Shown piece after piece: positions 41,901 through 64,000 of a stretch of DNA of 64,000 nt. Each line of letters begins with the position of its first letter. Positions within the stretch are counted from its first letter, which is position 1. Below the pieces are notes generated by a model. The model had not been told where the DNA came from. It did not search any database and saw only the letters and a list, made by a program, of their open reading frames with translations. This stretch comes from Trogon surrucura (taxonomy: Eukaryota > Chordata > Aves > Trogoniformes > Trogonidae). The position numbers and the translations under genes were made by a program. Where the stretch lies: assembly GCA_020746105.1 (NCBI GenBank), contig CM036618.1:11726501-11790500 (forward strand), in the 5' to 3' direction.

Positions 41901-42839
41901 TTCTGTAAAAGGTGTTCTTTTTCAAATAGGAATTGATTTAGAGGAGCACTACGGCGGTGCTTGTCATCCTGATCCCAAGGGCTTCAAAATCAAGAAAGAG
42001 TGGGGTACTTAGGATTGTCAAAGGAATGCTCTGGTATAAAAGTTTCATGTGTTAACCTGTCATTTATACAGATAAATGAATATTTCAGTTCACCAAAGTT
42101 ATCAAGGTGAAATGAAAACTTGTACCAAGGACACAAGATTCTCCCAGCTCTTGAATAAATTCATAGTTATTTCTGTAAGATCTAATTGCAAATCCTTCTT
42201 TTTGCAGTGTGCTTGGAGCTCAGTTTATCTGCCTGGGAAAGGTGAAGGGAAGACTCTGATTTTCCTTGGATTATAATGTACAGTTGCAGAAAAACTAAGT
42301 AGTTAAAACTGAACACCAGGATAATTAAAACTGTACCGTCATCTTGAATAGTAGCACATCCTTCAGAGAACAATCTTTCTGCCCAGAAGAGCTAATGTTA
42401 GGCAGGAAAATGCTGTGGGTTTGTGTTAGGAATATACTTAACACTGAAAGAAAGCCTCAGTTCTTTGTAGTAATTTTTTTGGTGGGCAATTTGTATCCCT
42501 GGCATCCTTTAGAGGCAACCTGGAAAAAGCAGTAGAGATAATTACCTGCTGCTCCTCAGCCCTGAATGTCACTTAGTCCAACTCCTTCTAAGTAATTAGG
42601 GTTGTTGAGATCATTTGAGAAGTTGCCAGACCTTGACGGATCTCTAAAATGTTTTGAGATATCTGTTTCAGGCATGTATCAACCTCATTTAGAAAACAGA
42701 CTGTTTGTTGAAAATGCAGCAATGAGAACGATTATAAATAAACCTTATAGCCACCTGTTTTATTGCCCTTAACGACTGACCACTAGATGAAGTGTCTGAG
42801 AAGCTGCAGGCGTATCAAGACAGACAGCAGGTTGTCTGA
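26758..42839 (+). CDS. MATN3: Matrilin-3, complete (9 candidate coding exons)
   Basis: Coding exons: 26758-26893 (signal peptide), 28841-29410 (vWA), EGF-like exons 32920-33042, 33476-33598, 34725-34847, 36658-36780 and 37613-37735, then coiled-coil exons 40884-40991 and 42784-42839 (stop TGA 42837-42839). With all exons the product is 494 aa; without the fifth EGF exon it is 453 aa, the usual four-EGF length. All EGF exons are exactly 123 nt and phase 1-1, so any can be skipped in frame. Residues 1-26 form a leucine-rich signal peptide. A CKC motif before the C-terminal heptads provides the interchain disulfides for oligomerisation. Matrilin-3 is a secreted adaptor of cartilage extracellular matrix binding collagen II/IX and COMP; human mutations cause epiphyseal dysplasia. 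The last intron is AT-AC. Identity is very secure; inclusion of exon 7 is uncertain. Confidence 0.95.
26894..28840 (+). other. MATN3: MATN3 intron 1
   Basis: The intron is 1.95 kb, gtactg to ttgacag. It contains the polypyrimidine minisatellite (27066-27208), an ATT-repeat run near 27377-27392 and AT-rich DNA. No gene is seen. Long open frames across the start of this intron come from the CpG island and the minisatellite. Confidence 0.85.
27066..27208 (+). repeat. Polypyrimidine minisatellite, ~16-bp period
   Basis: This is a nearly pure C/T tract on the + strand built from a unit close to cctcttctttctttct, repeated about five times in the regular part after an irregular T/C-rich beginning. 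It lies 170 bp downstream of MATN3 exon 1 and is followed by a splice-acceptor-like ttctttcag. Long homopurine/homopyrimidine mirror repeats can form triplex (H-DNA). Confidence 0.9.
28841..29410 (+). CDS. MATN3: MATN3 exon 2: von Willebrand factor A domain
   Basis: The 570-nt exon is bounded by ttcttgacag and gtaagg. It encodes residues 46-236. The MIDAS metal site is visible as DSSRS (D61, S63, S65), the GTMTG threonine region (131-135) and the TDGRPQD loop (D168). Cysteines C49 and C235 bracket the domain and would form its closing disulfide. There are no frame disruptions, and the encoded sequence is strongly conserved in character with other matrilin-3 vWA domains. Confidence 0.96.
29411..32919 (+). 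other. MATN3: MATN3 intron 2
   Basis: The intron is 3.5 kb of AT-rich sequence with no recognisable gene or full mobile element. A pyrimidine-rich tract lies at 31590-31672. The acceptor (cctttgtag) is short and its polypyrimidine tract is weak. Confidence 0.8.
31590..31672 (+). repeat. Pyrimidine-rich tract
   Basis: C/T-rich low-complexity sequence of about 80 bp inside MATN3 intron 2, without a clean repeat unit. A similar CTTT-rich tract occurs at 36013-36085. Confidence 0.7.
32920..33042 (+). CDS. MATN3: MATN3 exon 3: EGF-like domain 1
   Basis: The exon is 123 nt, phase 1-1. Six cysteines are present in EGF order, beginning with [13 protein letters not shown] and ending TCS. The N-terminal [11 protein letters not shown] segment marks it as the first EGF of the family, as distinct from the APGRHD type of the following repeats. 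Confidence 0.95.
33476..36780 (+). CDS. MATN3: MATN3 exons 4-6: EGF-like domains 2-4
   Basis: Exons 33476-33598, 34725-34847 and 36658-36780 are each 123 nt, phase 1-1, with GT-AG introns. All six EGF cysteines are intact in each. They share the CAPG(R/K)H(D/E)C opening and the [11 protein letters not shown] ending, so they arose by repeated exon duplication. Domain 4 has the divergent [14 protein letters not shown] middle. Intervening introns carry one CR1 tail (34053-34164) and low-complexity DNA only. Confidence 0.95.
34053..34164 (+). mobile_element. CR1 LINE 3' tail fragment
   Basis: CR1 3' sequence (gctggattaaatgatctctaa) ends in gatgatttgatgattctatga. It lies in the MATN3 intron between EGF exons 4 and 5, in the same orientation as the gene. 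Confidence 0.85.
36013..36085 (+). repeat. CTTT-rich low-complexity tract
   Basis: Imperfect CTTT/TTTC repeats lie in the MATN3 intron before EGF exon 6. The tract is not coding. Confidence 0.75.
37613..37735 (+). CDS. MATN3: MATN3 exon 7: supernumerary fifth EGF-like exon lacking one cysteine
   Basis: The stretch is exactly 123 nt with phase 1-1, an acceptor (attgtgtag) and a donor (gtagta), so it splices in frame between EGF 4 and the coiled coil. It encodes a complete EGF unit of the CAPGRHDC...[10 protein letters not shown] type, but the third cysteine is glycine (GGT at 37657-37659; CEQVG instead of CEQVC). This would leave one cysteine unpaired. The donor is weaker than those of its siblings and third positions look more A/T-rich. 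Matrilin-3 normally has four EGF domains, so this may be a decaying ancestral exon, a cryptic exon that is usually skipped, or a lineage-specific fifth domain. Whether it is used in mRNA is unknown. Confidence 0.6.
38291..38361 (-). mobile_element. Short CR1 LINE 3' fragment
   Basis: The + strand reads as antisense CR1 tail (gtagaatcataagtacagtt) followed by the ggattggaagggacct block. Only about 70 bp are recognisable. Confidence 0.7.
40215..40430 (+). mobile_element. CR1 LINE 3' fragment
   Basis: About 215 bp of CR1 3' end, including the gtgccccatccctggaagtg block, ends in ccattctgtgattctgtcatt. It lies in the MATN3 intron preceding the coiled-coil exon. Confidence 0.88.
40884..40991 (+). 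CDS. MATN3: MATN3 exon 8: linker, CKC cysteines and first half of coiled coil
   Basis: The 108-nt exon is bounded by ctcccttag and an AT-AC type donor (ATATCCTTT from 40992). It encodes a Ser/Thr-rich linker, the EESCKCE motif with the two oligomerisation cysteines, and the start of the heptad region ([16 protein letters not shown]). It ends in phase 1 (one T of the next Leu codon). Confidence 0.93.
40992..42783 (+). other. MATN3: U12-type AT-AC intron splitting the MATN3 coiled coil
   Basis: The 5' splice site ATATCCTTT (40992-41000) is a perfect match to the minor-spliceosome consensus. The branch-site-like CCCTTAAC lies at 42766-42773. The intron ends in AC at 42783, 11 nt from the probable branch A, within the tight U12 spacing. 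A second AC at 42780 is also in frame. No GT-AG pair gives the coiled-coil reading frame here. An AT-AC intron between the two coiled-coil exons is a known signature of matrilin genes. The intron body has no gene or recognisable repeat. Confidence 0.93.
42784..42839 (+). CDS. MATN3: MATN3 exon 9: C-terminal half of coiled coil and stop
   Basis: 56 nt complete the split Leu codon and encode [18 protein letters not shown], then TGA at 42837-42839. Leu/Val/Leu spacing continues the heptads of exon 8, so the trimer/tetramer-forming coiled coil is intact. Confidence 0.93.
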
Positions 42840-45180
42840 GCTATCATTTCTACTTCATTTTAAGATAACCTTTCAGAATCAAGCCTTTTTATTGTGTTCA
42901 GCAAGCTTTATTTGGTGGCACAGTTCACAGAACAGCAGTTGGTTTGTTATTACTGACAAATGTCAAGAAGACTTCAGGAAGTCAAGTCTTGAAAATGCAG
43001 TGACCCTGAGGATCTTCGTGGAGACAGTCACTTTATAACCATAAAGCTGCCTGTGCCTCCCGTGCTTTGGTCTGTACTGCAAGTAGGACAGCAGGTACCG
43101 CTTCTCTGTAGTAACTGCATTTTTATTCTGTTATCTAAAAGTAAACACAGGGAAAAAAAAAAAAGGTAATGGATACAGTATATCACATTATATCAAACTG
43201 TGAAATGGCAAGGCAGAGTAAAAACTGTGCCTATGTCTTCTGTTCATTAAATGGGAAAGTAAGTTGGGGTCTTGTAACTTATTTTAATAAAATAAAGTAT
43301 GATATGCACACTGATGTTGGAAGGTTTTTTTGCATAAAGCATAAGGATGTGTTTTAGGAAAAAAAAGAGAAGAGTTTAACAAAAACAGGGAAACAGAACC
43401 TCAAAGATAAAGAAATAAAGGAGGCATAGATGGAAGAAATCCACAGAATTAGAGGATACTATCCCCAAGTCACATAGTTGGAAAAATAACTGATTTTAAA
43501 ACCTACAGGTCCTTGTTGATATAGATAAAATGTTTAACAGTAATTTCAAGTATTAATAGTGTTTAATACTCAAAAGGATTAAAGATGTCTTCTAATTTAA
43601 ATGTTTTATCCTGCAATATTTACTTTGTCATTCCCGTTGTCATACCACTGACTTTACTGAGATTATGTGTGTCAGCTGGGCTTTTAGGACAAAACACATA
43701 AACTAACAGTTAAAAAAAATAATTTTTAAATGAATCCACCCATTTTGCACACTTGGCATTTATAATCATCCAAATACTTGAGAAACTATATTTAAATAAA
43801 TTTGAAGATGGAGGCAAAATTATGACTATAATTTTATTTTTTATTTTTTAGAATTGAAAAATCCAACACATTTTCTAGAGCTTTGCAATATAATTACACA
43901 AAATATTATATCAGTAGCTGGTATGCCAAGCACATAATATAGAGGATATCTGTGCTTGCTTCACACACTGCACATAATAGTTATAAATAACTGCAAGGAA
44001 AATTGGTGGACAGAAGCTGTTATCTTCTTCACTGCGTATATGAGTGAGACTTCAGGTATGTCACACAGTAATGTTAAGTGAGAAAATAATACTAATAGCA
44101 CAGGGGAACATGGAACACAGCTCATCAGTGGCTAAAACTGAGACTATAAACCCTCCAAGACTGCTGGGTTGGTATTTCGTGATGTGTCCCTGCTGATGCT
44201 AATTTGCTGTGGTTCAGTTAAAGTTAGCAGGGGACACCCTGGCTATGCTACACTCGCTTTCCCAAAGGGGCGTGTACACACATTTTCTTCTGTAAGTGAG
44301 TTTTATATCCAGCACTTTACTTTGCTTACTTTCGTGTCTTCTGCTCAGACATGGGTATTATACAAAGATTTATAGGGCCAGAATATGCCTTGGCCTCTGT
44401 AACTGGCAAGAATAAACAAGTTGTAAATCTAACACAAGTCTTTTCAACTTCTTGGCAGTGGGGACTGGATGACATCAGTCCCATTTACACTCAGGCCAGT
44501 TGTCAGACGAGATGTGCATTTCTTATACAATAGTGGAAAATTGTCCTGGAGGCCAGATGTGTCTTGCAAGCTGGGCAGGCTTTGTTTCAAGCATTAGTAT
44601 TCAAAATTCCATTTTACGTTACAGATTATAGTATTTGCATTCAACTCCTCTGAGCAATTATCTTGTCTTGCTTTTTAAGCACCAGATAAAATTCCAAGGT
44701 GATAAAAGGGATTTTTTTAAAATAGGACATACCAGCATGTCCTGTTGACTGAACATTTTAATTTTAAATATAGATGTACTTTTTGATATGGAAAGATTAA
44801 TTGTACTATTTTAATTATTCAGACAGTAGAACTTGCAGAGTAATGCAGAGAACTGGTATGAAAAGAATTAAATTTAATCTTTTGGATGGTATTTTACAAT
44901 TATTTGTATTTTTCTTTGAATAGAAGAAATAGAATATTCCAACTGGAAGGTACCTACAACGATCATCTAGTCCAACTGCCTCACCACAGGCATTTTCTAA
45001 ATTACCTTTAACTATCTTATTCAACTCCAAGCTGCCTACAGGGGTTCAGCCAGCTTTCCTTTATAGTACTGCCTAACGTAAGTGCTTCTAAGTTAGCATC
45101 AGCCAAAAAGCTGGGTACCCGATGTCCTCACTGTTGTGCATTCATGTGACTTCAATAAAGTGATGTGACAAATAACCTGT
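42840..45180 (+). other. MATN3: Probable MATN3 3'UTR and downstream region
   Basis: This is AT-rich noncoding DNA. Candidate polyadenylation signals are overlapping AATAAA hexamers at 43286-43296 and AATAAA at 45154-45159, the latter followed by a GT-rich element (cctgtggctggttct). The choice between a 0.45-kb and a 2.3-kb 3'UTR cannot be made from sequence. A CR1 remnant lies at 44921-44990. Confidence 0.5.
44921..44990 (-). mobile_element. Short CR1 LINE 3' remnant
   Basis: The + strand reads tagaagaaatagaatattcc, then the ggaaggtacctacaacgatc and atctagtccaact blocks typical of the antisense CR1 end. It is degraded. Confidence 0.65.
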
Positions 45181-45791
45181 GGCTGGTTCTACTTCTTTAC
45201 ATTTCCAAATAGCCTCTCTGAGAGGAGAGGAATGTGCTGGACTTGATGAGATGCAGGCTTGAGAACTTGGCTTCGTCATGATCCTCCTTTGACATTGAAC
45301 AAATTACTTGTATTTCAGTGTTTGTGTTGTGGATAATTGCACTGTGGAGTACTTAGCTGCTAGGAGAGTGAGGGGGCTGCCTTGGGAGACATGGCATTTC
45401 TATTCCTCCCACGTCACGCAGGCGAGTTTTTAGAGCAGGATACAGAAGACACAGGACAGACTGTCCTCAGTACGTCTCCTGTGTTTCCTTTTTCTGTTGA
45501 ATTTCGCAGCTGACTCCAAGTCCAGTGCAGCTTGGAGACAGTGCTGCAGAGCCAGCCTGCTCCTGGAGCCCTCTGCGCCCCCGGCACACTCAGGCTTAGT
45601 CCTTCCTCTGCCCTCTGCTCTGCTCAGTGTCCAGGAGCTCTGCAACAGCAGAGGGGCTTGCTTACCCTCCGTAACACCGCAAACCAAGGCAATACATATT
45701 CATCTGTGTGCGTAAATATTCATCTGTGTGCACAATGGAGTGACCAGACCTGGCTGTGGATGCAGGTAGCACGTCCTGAGGGCACGGGAAC
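45181..45791. other. Intergenic DNA upstream of the solo LTR
   Basis: No gene is recognisable. Two overlapping open frames on the + strand (45497-45715 and 45532-45924) and one on the minus strand are unsupported; the second runs into the LTR. Confidence 0.5.
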
Positions 45792-45796
45792 GGTGC

Positions 45797-46890
45797 TGTC
45801 ACGTCCCACCCAGGAGAGAGGGACAAGTGACTTTCAAATTCGTAATACACCACCGTCGTGGACAACGGTGAGACAAGTCTCAAGGCCCATACACAAACAT
45901 TTTTTTATTTATCACAGCATATAAATCGGACTCACGACAATAGAGTAAAATTTAAAAGCACGATAGGGCAGACAACATAACCAAAAAGTCCAGGAAAAGG
46001 CTAAACAGAGCAAACGAACTTACAACAACTTAATAATACTAACAAGGAATAATAAAGGGTATCTAAACACAATATCAAGTCAGGCAATATCACACTTAAC
46101 CATTACAAGAAAGAAATTCAGGCATGAACCTAAATAAACAGTATGATAGACCTTGCATTATTCAGCGAGGGAAAGGAAAAGAGAGAGAGGCTTAATGATA
46201 ACAAGGAACAAACATAATAACTTCTAACAGGCAGCATTATACTTCTAATTACAAGACAGAAAGTAAATATAAACTAAACAAGCAGTGTGATAGGCCTTGT
46301 ATTACTTAGTGAGAGAGGAGAAAAGCAAAGGCGGGGGGGGTAGAGAAAGAGCGAGAGAGATGGGGAGGGGGGGGGGGAAACAGGGAGAGACAGAGATCAC
46401 TGCTCCTGATTCTTGCGTTTGCTGCCGACGAGGGTTCAAGGATGATGTCGTCATCTTTTCTTTTTCTCCTGCGCTTTTCTTCTTGATGTTTTCATCTCGG
46501 GCTACATGCTTCTTACGTCTGCTTTCTTCTTATTCCTCATCTTCAGTTCCATCTTGTAGCTATCTTGTAGTTCCCAAACTTTGCTTTTCCTCGCCTCAAT
46601 TTATACACAATTTTCTATGTGCAGACGTGCAGAGAACCAGGTAGGGGGATCAAGGCACTTAATTGTTTCCAGTAATTCTCATTAACAGGTGTGAATGTCC
46701 CATCTCCTTGTAAGATATGATAGAGATTAGGCCATCCTGCCTCCACAAGATTTCCTAATTTCTACACATATTTGTCACCAGGGCTGTTAGCCTTATCAGA
46801 TCGCCCCTCTACAACATTCCATGGGACCAAAAACTGGTTTTCTTTTGACAAGAAATGTTTAAGGCAAAATCCATGAATCAGTCCGCTACA
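45797..46890 (-). mobile_element. Solo LTR of an endogenous retrovirus
   Basis: This 1,094-bp element begins TGT and ends ACA and is flanked by the 5-bp direct repeat ggtgc (45792-45796 and 46891-46895). On the minus strand it has a TATA-like box (TATAAAT, + strand 46599-46605) and, further on, AATAAA (+ strand 45904-45909) followed by a GT-rich stretch, the order expected for U3-R-U5. There is no internal retroviral sequence, so it is a solo LTR left by LTR-LTR recombination. A 5-bp target duplication and ~1-kb length fit avian ERVL-type (class III) elements, but family assignment is inference. It lies between MATN3 and WDR35 and would transcribe toward MATN3. Confidence 0.82.
46010..46320 (-). 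repeat. Imperfect tandem repeat inside the solo LTR
   Basis: Two related units spaced about 160 bp apart share the segments cagtatgatagaccttgcat / cagtgtgataggccttgtat and ttattcagcgag / ttacttagtgag, preceded by related AT-rich blocks. Adjacent at 46329-46398 is a G-rich purine tract. The repeat lies in the transcribed (R/U5-side) part of the LTR. Confidence 0.7.
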
Positions 46891-46950
46891 GGTGCCCAAT
46901 GCCTGCGGCCTCGGCCACAGCCCCCCGTTACTGCAGTGAACAGCAATGCA

Positions 46951-47521
46951 GAATCACACAATGTTTGGGGTTGGGTGGGACCTCTGGAGATCATCTAGTC
47001 CAGCCCCCCGCCAGAGCAGGATCACACAGAGTAGGTCACACAGGAACACGTCCAGGGGGGTTTTGAATGTCTTAGAGAAGGAGACTCCACAACCTCTCTG
47101 AGCAGCCTGTGCCAGGGCTCCATTACCCTCGCAGTAAAGAAGTTATTTCCTTATGTTCAGGTCGAGCCTCCTGTTTTCCAGCTGGTGACTATTGCCCCTT
47201 GTCCTGTCACTGGACACCCCTGAGAAGAGTCTGACCCCATCCTGCTGACACCCACCCTTCAGATATCGACAAGCCCTGACGAGATCCTCCCTCAGCCTCC
47301 TCTTCTCCAGGCTAAACAGACCCAGCTCTCTCAGCCTCTTTTCATATGGGACATGCTCCACCCCCCTCATCTTCTTAGCGCTGGACTCTCTCCAGTCGTT
47401 CCTTGTCCTTCTCGAGCCCAGAACCGGACCCAGCACTGCAGACGCCGCCTCACCAGGGCAGAGGGGCAGGATGACCTGCCCGGACCTGCTGGCCACGCTC
47501 TTCTTAACGCGCCCAGGGCAC
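46951..47521 (-). mobile_element. CR1 LINE, 5'-truncated, just upstream of the WDR35 promoter
   Basis: The + strand opens with gaatcacacaatgtttgggg and continues as antisense CR1 through more than 500 bp. The minus-strand frame encodes the ORF2 C-terminus with the RELGLFSLEKRRLREDLV segment. It ends about 365 bp before the WDR35 ATG and merges into the CpG island. Confidence 0.9.
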
Positions 47522-47766
47522 GCTGTCGGCAACAACGCGTAACGCTCGGGGCAAGGGGCAGCTCTGAGGATGCGCTGATGTTCAGTGGTGCTGAGAACAC
47601 TGTGTGCAGACAACGTGGGACTCGCGACCTTTCGGACTGTCCTTCGTGCTCCCCCCGCACCCACCCCCCCCGCCGGGCCCTCTGGGGGCGGCCGCGCGCC
47701 CGCTGGGCGCGAGAAGGCGGGAGGCGGCGCGTTCACGGCGCCCTTCTCCCCGCCTCAACCCCACTC

Positions 47767-47805
47767 CCGGAAGTGGAGGAGCGCGCGCCCGGGGCGAACT
47801 TCCGG
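47767..47805 (+). promoter_or_regulatory. WDR35: Inverted pair of perfect ETS/GABP sites
   Basis: CCGGAAGT occurs at 47767-47774 on the + strand and its exact reverse complement ACTTCCGG at 47798-47805. Such paired sites are typical of TATA-less promoters bound by GABP and usually lie at the transcription start. They are 82-120 bp upstream of the ATG. Confidence 0.65.
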
Positions 47806-47810
47806 CGGCG

Positions 47811-47824
47811 GTTGCCAGGGTGAC
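47811..47824 (+). promoter_or_regulatory. WDR35: RFX X-box-like site of a ciliary gene
   Basis: gttgccagggtgac fits the X-box pattern GTNRCC-N2-RGYAAC with one mismatch (GGTGAC for RGYAAC). It lies 63 bp upstream of the start codon. RFX factors drive IFT genes through X-boxes in this position in animals, so the site is plausible for IFT121. Confidence 0.55.
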
Positions 47825-47886
47825 GCCGTTACCGGGACGCGGCCTCCAGGAGCGGTGCGGGCCGGTCCGCCGGCGGCTCCGCCAGG

Positions 47887-62753
<14,867 letters not shown>

Positions 62754-64000
62754 GTATGTAGTAATGTGGTGCATAACACGAAACTTATTAATACAGTTGG
62801 TTATTTCCTTTCTGAATGTGTTGAAAAAGTAGGTTTATCTAATATAGAAATCGGTACTTAATACATGATTGCTGCTTGATCAGCTCTACCGACTTGGACT
62901 CCGAGTGGCTGTTGTGGTGATGGACTGACAGCCATTGCTTTTATAATGAATTTGTGATTTTATTTTCATAATAAGGAAATGTATGCTTTGTTAATATTAA
63001 CGGAATTTGGCATGATTCTAAATCTGGTAGTAACTGAGGCTGTCACATAGGTAAGGCTGCAGTGTTTCCATTGCTGTTTGGTTAAACTGAGTGAGCTCAG
63101 TGATGCAATCAATGGGAATCGTTTGAGATTTACTTCTATCACTTTTTTTGGTGATGAATTATTAGTGTGAACCAGGAGAGTTGTGCAGCAACCTGAACAG
63201 TAGAAATTCATGCAACCTGATAGATGTACTTCCTACTTACACTTCAATTCCCAATATGCTTTTTACAAGGCTGTATTCAGTTAATTCTCACTAATGTTTT
63301 TGTCTACCATATGGATTTTTTAAAAAGTTAGGACTATTTCACTTAAATTTACATTTTTTTTTTAAAAAAATTGTGATTACTGCCCAGTATACAGTATTAT
63401 ATATTTTTTTGTGGTTTTTTTTTCCCTTCACCCAATACAGGGTATGTTCTTTAATCATCTCCACTGTGATTAAAGATAGGAAGAGAGAGAGTCTAATACG
63501 AGGAACATACTGCAGCAGTATTAAAATGTCTTGTTCCACTTGGTTATAAAAAATCGTTGATCATGGAGTTGTAAACACAAATCTTCTAGGGAGCAATCTC
63601 AATCAGTTTGTTGTAAAAGTGCTGGAAAAGACTTTGGAAATTTGAGCTGGAAATTAGTCTTGCAGGAAATGCTACCTAGTGTTTATTCTGGGAAATGTGT
63701 AACAGCTGGAACACAGACGTCTTGCTTTTTATTAAACTCATCAGTATCTGTGAGACCGTGTGTATTTCCAGATCTGGCACAGTTTGCAAATGAATAATAT
63801 TTTGAATCCTTAGTTTTAGAAACTGATGTGTAAGCTCTCCTTTTTTTTTCTTTTCCTTTTGCATATTTAAAGTGGAAAAAGATGTGCTCAAATTAATTTA
63901 TTTCTGCAGCAAATAAACTTCTAACCTGTTAGTAGTATATTGAGTTTCATTGTTTAATATTTTTATGGTGAATGATACATATTGTCCTTCAATAAATAAT
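62754..64000 (+). other. WDR35: WDR35 intron 9, partial
   Basis: The donor gtatgt follows exon 9. No further WDR35 exon is recognisable before the window end. The sequence is AT-rich with T-runs; no other gene or repeat is supported. Confidence 0.75.

Overview
This window is avian nuclear DNA. The evidence is the many 5'-truncated CR1 LINE copies ending in the bird-type tail (ATTCTATGATTCT-like), the compact vertebrate exon/intron structure, and three recognisable vertebrate genes in conserved order. The species cannot be fixed from the sequence alone.

Layout, all genes on the + strand: (a) 1-7478 is intergenic with no supported gene. (b) LAPTM4A, complete, has seven coding exons from 8462 to 22523 (229 aa), a CpG-island promoter with CCAAT boxes and a polyadenylation signal near 23216. 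(c) 23240-26580 is intergenic and rich in CR1. (d) MATN3 (matrilin-3), complete, runs from 26758 to 42839: signal peptide, one vWA domain, five EGF-like exons and a coiled coil split by an AT-AC (U12-type) intron. (e) 42840-45796 is the probable MATN3 3'UTR and downstream DNA. (f) A solo LTR lies at 45797-46890 with a 5-bp target duplication, followed by a CR1 that runs almost into the next promoter. (g) WDR35 (IFT121), 5' part only, has exons 1-9 from 47887 to 62753 (336 codons) and continues past the window. Its intron 8 holds a young, deleted, betaretrovirus-like provirus (56557-61576) with two LTRs and a 6-bp target duplication.

The three genes are linked by ancient synteny (the same order and relative orientation is known for human 2p24.1), not by shared function. 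LAPTM4A is a late-endosomal/lysosomal four-TM protein, MATN3 a cartilage matrix protein, and WDR35 a ciliary IFT-A subunit.

The observations most worth follow-up are: a fifth, in-phase MATN3 EGF exon (37613-37735) in which one of the six cysteines is glycine; an inverted duplication of about 0.9 kb (13084-14019 versus 25321-26236) that carries a CR1 plus about 280 bp of non-CR1 DNA, compatible with CR1-mediated 5' transduction; the U12 AT-AC intron with two adjacent in-frame AC acceptors; an RFX X-box-like site and paired ETS sites just upstream of the WDR35 start; and an unexplained antisense-looking insert inside the provirus. All exon boundaries were read by eye from splice signals, reading phase and family resemblance; no alignment or transcript data were available.
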